Below the pieces are notes generated by a model. It did no database searches, was not told the DNA's origin, and was given only the letters and a program-made list of their open reading frames with translations. The position numbers and the translations under genes are program-made. This document shows, piece after piece, positions 59,041 to 64,000 of a stretch of DNA of 64,000 nt. Source of the DNA: Schistocephalus solidus (Eukaryota > Platyhelminthes > Cestoda > Diphyllobothriidea > Diphyllobothriidae); contig WEDG01005074.1 in NCBI GenBank assembly GCA_017591395.1, positions 124,001 through 188,000 of the forward strand, in the 5' to 3' direction. Each line of letters begins with the position of its first letter. The stretch's first letter is position 1.

Positions 59041-59950
59041 CAGACTTGGTCAGTTAGCCAGATAATGGGCTGCAATATTCAAGAATGGAAAGGGCAAACA
59101 TTCTAAAAAGTTTTAATTTAATTTCAGGAAGGTAGAACTTATAAGAAATAAAGCCACAAATTTGGGTAGCTTTAGCCGTAATTTTATCAGCGTGAGGCGA
59201 GTGATCTAAATTATTAGTGTGGCTTAAACCTAAGTCCTTAATTTTGGAACATTCATTCATAGGGATTCCTTGAAGAATAACTGGGTGTGGTAGCCTATCA
59301 AACCCAAAACACATAATTATCACCTTCTAAGTGTCGTTGAGCTTAACGTGGAAAGAGTATGAGAGTCTGCATTGATTTCTTTTAAACATCGTTTGGCCAT
59401 AGATTGAGAGAATGAATAAGGGCATTTAAGATCATCCGCATAAATAAAATATTGAATTTTTTTAACCTCAAATGAAATATCATTCTCGTTAAACAAAAAA
59501 AGACCTAGCACGGTATCTTGAAAGATATCACCTACAATAGGGATCTCAGCTGAAAGCGACGGCCCCAATTCAATGGGCCAGAAGGTGGATTACAGCGGAG
59601 TCAAGTTAGAAGTTATATCTAAAATTCAAATCAAGTAAAGAGTTCTTATTTTTTAAAGCAACTTGAAGCCAACAGCTGATGAACAATGCGGTAGGTTCAG
59701 TAGCAAAAATATTAGTGTTTGTTTAACCTAAATGCATCTTTCCCGCCACGGTTGTTATTATTATCATTCCGAAGGAATAATAGCCTAAGAAAGAGAGCTC
59801 GGGATCTAACTTACGCAGCGATATCTCCATAGTGGAAGAAAGCAGAAAGTTAAGCTTGCGCCTCTTATTGGGCAAGGATTTGGCATTGAGAAAGCAAAGA
59901 TTATGGGGCAAGTTGTTTTTTTCTGACTGTCCACGGAACATAGGGAACTA
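59041..59950 (-). pseudogene. second LINE (Jockey/CR1-like) remnant
   Basis: The minus strand encodes LCFLNAKSLPNKRRKLNFLL (endonuclease start), SFLGYYSF, then after a large gap FQDTVLGLFLFNENDIS, IQYFIYADDLKCPYSF (YADD at 59431-59442), then PMNECSKIKDLGLSHTNNLD, ADKITAKATQICGFISYKF and FRMFALSILEYCSPL. This is the order of a LINE endonuclease and reverse transcriptase with its thumb region, but most of the endonuclease and half of the fingers/palm are deleted, and frames are broken. It is unrelated in wording to the zinc-finger LINE and has no zinc-finger tail. Confidence 0.72.
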
Positions 59951-61795
59951 ATGTTCCCGTGCAGTTCGGTAAAACAATTTGGCATTTAAAGTGGCTGATG
60001 GGTGTAAAGAGGAGTGAGATATGGCGGAGGAAATGCTGTATAGGAAACCTGAGCAGCAGTGTTAGCTGAGTTTGCCCAGGAAAAACATGTGGAGGATACT
60101 GCAACCTATCCCCCACCGAGGTCAAACTAAGAACTTGGTGAATTTACCAGCCCATTAGGGACATTTGAATGGGAATTCCATTGGGAATACGATCACGGAA
60201 GGACTATGCTGGGAAGGGGGGCTCTCGGCTTCATTGAGAAGGGTAACGCGAGTCCTAGATGGGTATATTGGCATATTGGGCTTGATGGTCTCTATATACG
60301 GTCTCAAAAATGTGTTGCGTTTGATGTCATAGAGTTTTGGGAGTGGAAGGTGATCGTGAAAGGTAAGTTTTCTTAGACCAGCTAAACTTTTTCAGTGTTT
60401 GAGTTGCATAAATTGCCCTACTACTTACCTTTTAAACTAACCGCCTGCTTTGATTAACTAGGAATTACTGGTGGATTTAGTAAGGGTGTATGTATAATGA
60501 CGTATTGTTTGTTTGGAGTCACCCAAGATCACTACTGTCGAGTTCTCTGCAACATGACACAGGTTATGAGATGGTGAGTCCGTGGATGACGTTGAATATC
60601 GTTTGCTCAACGTGACAACAAGGGTAATTAGTTTGGTGTTGGTTGCGCATATTTTCAAATTTTTCAATTAACCCTGTGCCATTGTGCAATTAAGGGAAAC
60701 TAAGCAATGCTATTTATGAAAAAATTCTATTCTTTTCCGTTTTATCTACATAATGAAGTGGATGTCTATCAAGGAAGACAACTTACTTAATATTGGAGAA
60801 TTACGGTGGAATAAACGCAATCCTTAAGCAAGAACGTGTTTCAGTTCACCAAAACAATTGTCCGAGAAGGCTTTCAATGGATCCGGCTTGCCAAGACTGC
60901 AGAACGCTCCAATAATAAAGGGCCGCCCAACAAATGGATGGCTAACAATAGCTTACATGCATAAGATTCCTACCCACAGAAACTTCCGAGCTTAGTTCGG
61001 GTATTTCTGCTTCGGATGATTGATTGACAACTGAAAACTTAAAGGGAATGGAAAGTTCCTCAAGGGCAGCATAATACGCCTTCGTCTCACGCAAAATCTA
61101 CTTATGTTTAGTCCTGTGATGAAATCCGTAGGACGTACGTTTGATAGTTAATGTCATCCTTCAAAAAAACGATCTATGAAAGGATAAACGTTACTTTTAA
61201 CACTTTTGCGAAAGTAGAAGCTGTAATCGGCTATTAGACCTATTGTTATCGTAATGTTCGTAAAAAAATTATAATGCATATTACCATAAACACATAGAGC
61301 ACAGGATATAAAAGCGGAATTAAGTACCACTATGTCACACGCGTTCGCTGGATGAGAGGACTGCAAAACTAACCGCAGGAAAAGAAGTATTTTAATTGTG
61401 TCTTACTGTCCAGTAAAAAAACGTCAGAATCTGCTGATATCGTGACTTTCTTGCGAATATATGAGGTTTATTGCGATTCTCATTGCAAATTACCTTACAA
61501 TAACCGCTAAGCATGGCCAAATGTTGGCAGCGTGGGGTTTCCCGGTGGTGAGCGCCATCAGATCCCTTTCAATAAAAATTCTGTGTTCAAGAACTGGCTT
61601 GAAAAGTGTCCTATTTTATTAAAGGATAAATAGTGTTAATAGAAGCGAAGATGCGCGTCCCCGGACATAAATGAGAAGAAAATGCGATCTCAAGGACCAA
61701 AGGAACAACCAGCTGCCGTTTTTGGGTGTTCTAGTCCATTCTAGTGCATTGGAAAAAGGAATAAATGATTTCGAAAAATGTTTAACATAATAAAA
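59951..61795. other. no gene recognised
   Basis: Lies between the LINE reverse transcriptase relic and a possible ORF1 relic of the same orientation. No motif seen. Confidence 0.4.
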
Positions 61796-62520
61796 AGACT
61801 TAATTATTTTAGGATTTTTGACACTTTTAAGGCAAGGAAAGATGCTAGCGTGAGCATTTGCACCTGTTGTAGATGCTGATGTGTTAGCAAGTTACCCATT
61901 GGTAATGATATTACTGATTTTGATGTCTGGTTTAGCAAATGAATCAGATTTACTGGGCTATTTCTTAGGTTTACTAGATTTAACAGATATAGCAGGCGTG
62001 GTTGGCTTGAGAGAGGAAAGAAGTGACGTTGACACGATTTCACTCGAACCAGGAACAAGGTGAACGGGTGAAGATTCAAGTGAAATCGAAATTGCTGTTG
62101 ATGCGGAGGACCACGGGCTTGCATTAGCTAGAGGATCAACCTCTCAGATAACTTTTGGTATTGGAGATATAGACCTAGGCTTCTCGTTTGCTAATGAGGG
62201 TGTAACCTGACGTTCCATTGGGGTTTTATCTCTACAGCTCAATAGCTTGATTTTATTCAAATATTGGGCTGAGTGCTCATGCTTAGAGAAAATAATGTCC
62301 ACTTCAATCGCCGAAAATATGTGGTCAGAATTGATGGGTTTTGCTACGAGAAGACAACCTTTTAGCTTCTGCGACATTAAAGTTAAAGCCACATGAGTAA
62401 AGGAAATGAAATTCGACGTCCATGGGGATTTTACTCTTAGGGACGTTTTTAAAGAAGGTTGAAACTTCTCTTTTGTCGGTCATATGACCCAGTACTAGCC
62501 GAGTTAATAAACGGCTCAAG
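61796..62520 (-). pseudogene. possible retroelement ORF1 or gene relic
   Basis: The minus strand reads HMTDKREVSTFFKNVPKSKI, then in another frame MALTLMSQKLKGCLLVAKPI, FSKHEHSAQYLNKIKLLSC, PSLANEKPRSISPIPKVI-stop-EVDPLANASPW, SSASTAISISLESSPV and SLLSSLKPTTPAISVKSSKP, with further in-frame stops. The Ser/Pro-rich continuation across three stops in one frame indicates a decayed ORF. Its orientation upstream of the 59-kb LINE suggests an ORF1, but no zinc knuckle or coiled coil was seen, so this is inference. Confidence 0.4.
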
Positions 62521-62796
62521 TTTCTCGCATTGTTGAGAAATGAGTGAAGGCAACTTTCCGTAAAAAATGGTACCGAGGATCATGAAAAGAGAACCAGGGT
62601 CTTCGTATTCTGTCTGCCCAATATCTTCAGTTTCAGCACTGGTAGATAAATTTTAACCACTTCAAATATGCATCTACTAGCTGTGTCAATCCAGATCAGC
62701 ATTACCATACCTATGCTGAGTCCCTTGGGCGTTACGTGGGTTTTATGAATTTAAATATTAAAAGTAGGGAAACTTCGATTACCAGGTGGTAACTCA

Positions 62797-63292
62797 GAAG
62801 AAGCAGAAGAAAAAGAAGAAGCAGAGGAAGAAGAAGAAGAAGAAGAAGAAGAAGAAGAAGAAAAAAAAAAAGAAGAAGAAGAAGAAGAAGAAGAAGAAGA
62901 AGAAGAAGAAAAAGGAAAAGAAGAAGAAGAAGAAGAAGAAGAAGAAGAAGAAGAAAAAGAAGAAGAAGAAGAAGAAGAAGAAGAAGAAGAAGAAGAAGAA
63001 GAAGAAGAAGAAGAAGAAGAAGAAGAAGAAGAAGAAGAAGAAGAAGAAGAAGAAGCAGAAAAAGAAGAACAATGAGGAGGCGAAGGAGAAGGAGAAGGAT
63101 AAGGAGAAGGAGGAGGAGGAGGAGGAGGAGTAGTAGGAGGAGAAGGAGAAGGAGGAGGAGCAGGAGCAGGAGGAGGAGCAGGAGGAGCAGGAAGAGCAGG
63201 AGGAGGAGGAGGAGCAGGAGGAGGAGGAGCAGGAGGAGCAGGAGGATGATGATGATGAGGAGGAGGAGGAGGAGGAGGAGGAGAAGCGTGCA
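62797..63292. repeat. GAA then GGA purine microsatellite, about 500 bp
   Basis: Nearly pure GAA repeats from 62797 to about 63072 pass into GGA-rich repeats with GCA and GAT variants to 63290. All long ORFs here are low-complexity artefacts (poly-Lys, poly-Ser, poly-Phe, poly-Arg). Such polypurine tracts can form triplex DNA. Confidence 0.95.
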
Positions 63293-64000
63293 TTGGGAGA
63301 ATTATAGTTTGTCTGACGTTTCGAGTAGGTGTATTATCTACCTATCTTCAGAGCCTTAAAAGTCATGCTTGCAACTCCCATTGTTCGCCACTGTTTGCAT
63401 TGTATTTTGGCCTGTCAATACTGACAGTGCGCTGCGTCCCATTTGTGTCGTTACTGACAATACCACCGTCAATCACCTCTTCTGCCACGTCGGCTTGTGT
63501 CGGCCGCCGCGTCTCACTATGACAAGATTCAATCCAGCTGCCGAGACCTTTCCTGACCCCCCGTGGTGCCGCCTCGGCTGGCGTCTCCCTTTGTCGTGCT
63601 TTACCCCGCAATGAGCCACAGAGATAGTTGGCGCTCCGATTGTTCCATCTCATGACGGTTTTCTGACAGGATGATTCTTAAAACCAGATAGAGGGTAGGC
63701 GCATTAATTTTCTGACTGACTGAGCGGTCAATAAACATTCAGGCTTGTTTTATCTGCCTTGGTGTGATAATCACCTCGGTCCACATGTGCAGTGGCGTCA
63801 AAGTTGAATACATGCCCCATCTGCGCAGCATGTGTTGCTATCTATAACTTTGGGTCAAACATCGTATGGCCTTCGTACGCAAGGAAATTTGACGCTCTGA
63901 TAAACCGTGCTGTGTTAACCTTGGCTAACTGCGTGTGTCTGAACAAGAACTTTGGGGACTTTAAAGATTTCTCTTTAAACCCCGCCTAAATTGATTGCCT
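63293..64000. other. GC-richer, possibly repetitive segment, unclassified
   Basis: A 96-codon minus-strand ORF (63653-63363) reads MRWNNRSANYLCGSLRGKAR and RKGLGSWIESCHSETRRP, and a + strand ORF at 63792-63989 has LNTCPICAACVAIYNFG. The composition contrasts with the AT-rich host DNA and suggests a mobile element flank, but no second copy in the window proves this. Confidence 0.3.

Noticed and set aside
62751..63359. Long poly-Ser, poly-Lys, poly-Phe and poly-Arg ORFs
   Set aside because: They are translations of the GAA/GGA microsatellite in different frames.

Overview
The window looks like genomic DNA of a parasitic flatworm, most likely a diphyllobothriidean-type tapeworm. The evidence is a single conserved animal gene spread over about 14 kb with multi-kilobase introns, AT-rich intergenic DNA, and several retroelement families. 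The most prominent of these is a non-LTR retrotransposon whose protein ends in C2H2 zinc fingers, an architecture I associate from memory with tapeworm genomes. The species assignment is inference; the eukaryotic, metazoan nature is directly supported.

Gene content is low. The only confidently recognised host gene is a Frizzled-family Wnt receptor, closest in wording to the Fz5/8 subfamily, on the + strand from 3449 to 17540. Its exons join in phase 0: signal peptide and start of the cysteine-rich domain (3449-3811), rest of that domain (7366-7845), TM1-TM2 (12702 to about 13022), TM3 (about 13118-13273), and TM4-TM7 plus a long low-complexity tail (16026-17540). The KTxxxW Dishevelled-binding motif is intact. 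One uncharacterised ORF at 50684-51238 may be a second host exon.

The introns and the rest of the window are dominated by mobile-element remains. (i) Penelope-like elements (PLEs) with a YVDD reverse transcriptase and a GIY-YIG endonuclease lie on the minus strand near 8.1-9.7, 11.8-12.25, 25.7-26.2 and 41.1 kb. The first carries a hammerhead-ribozyme-like fold in its 3' flank. (ii) A tRNA-derived SINE-like family occurs at 10.0-10.6, 13.8, 38.0-38.4, 40.3 and 48.2 kb. (iii) A zinc-finger-tailed LINE occupies 26.8-36.6 kb as a large inverted and direct duplication, and 43.1-47.4 kb as a 5'-truncated copy. (iv) A Tc1/mariner transposase remnant at 23.4-24.0 kb has had its catalytic SPDLNPIE segment turned into a minisatellite. 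(v) A second, unrelated LINE remnant with a YADD motif lies at 59.0-60.0 kb, with a possible ORF1 relic at 61.8-62.5 kb. (vi) Degenerate TTAGGG-like patches and a 0.5-kb GAA/GGA tract are also present.

No operon, CRISPR array, rRNA or functional tRNA gene was seen. All mobile-element ORFs contain stops, frameshifts or truncations, so none looks autonomous as written. Some lesions are homopolymer-length differences between near-identical copies and may be sequence errors.
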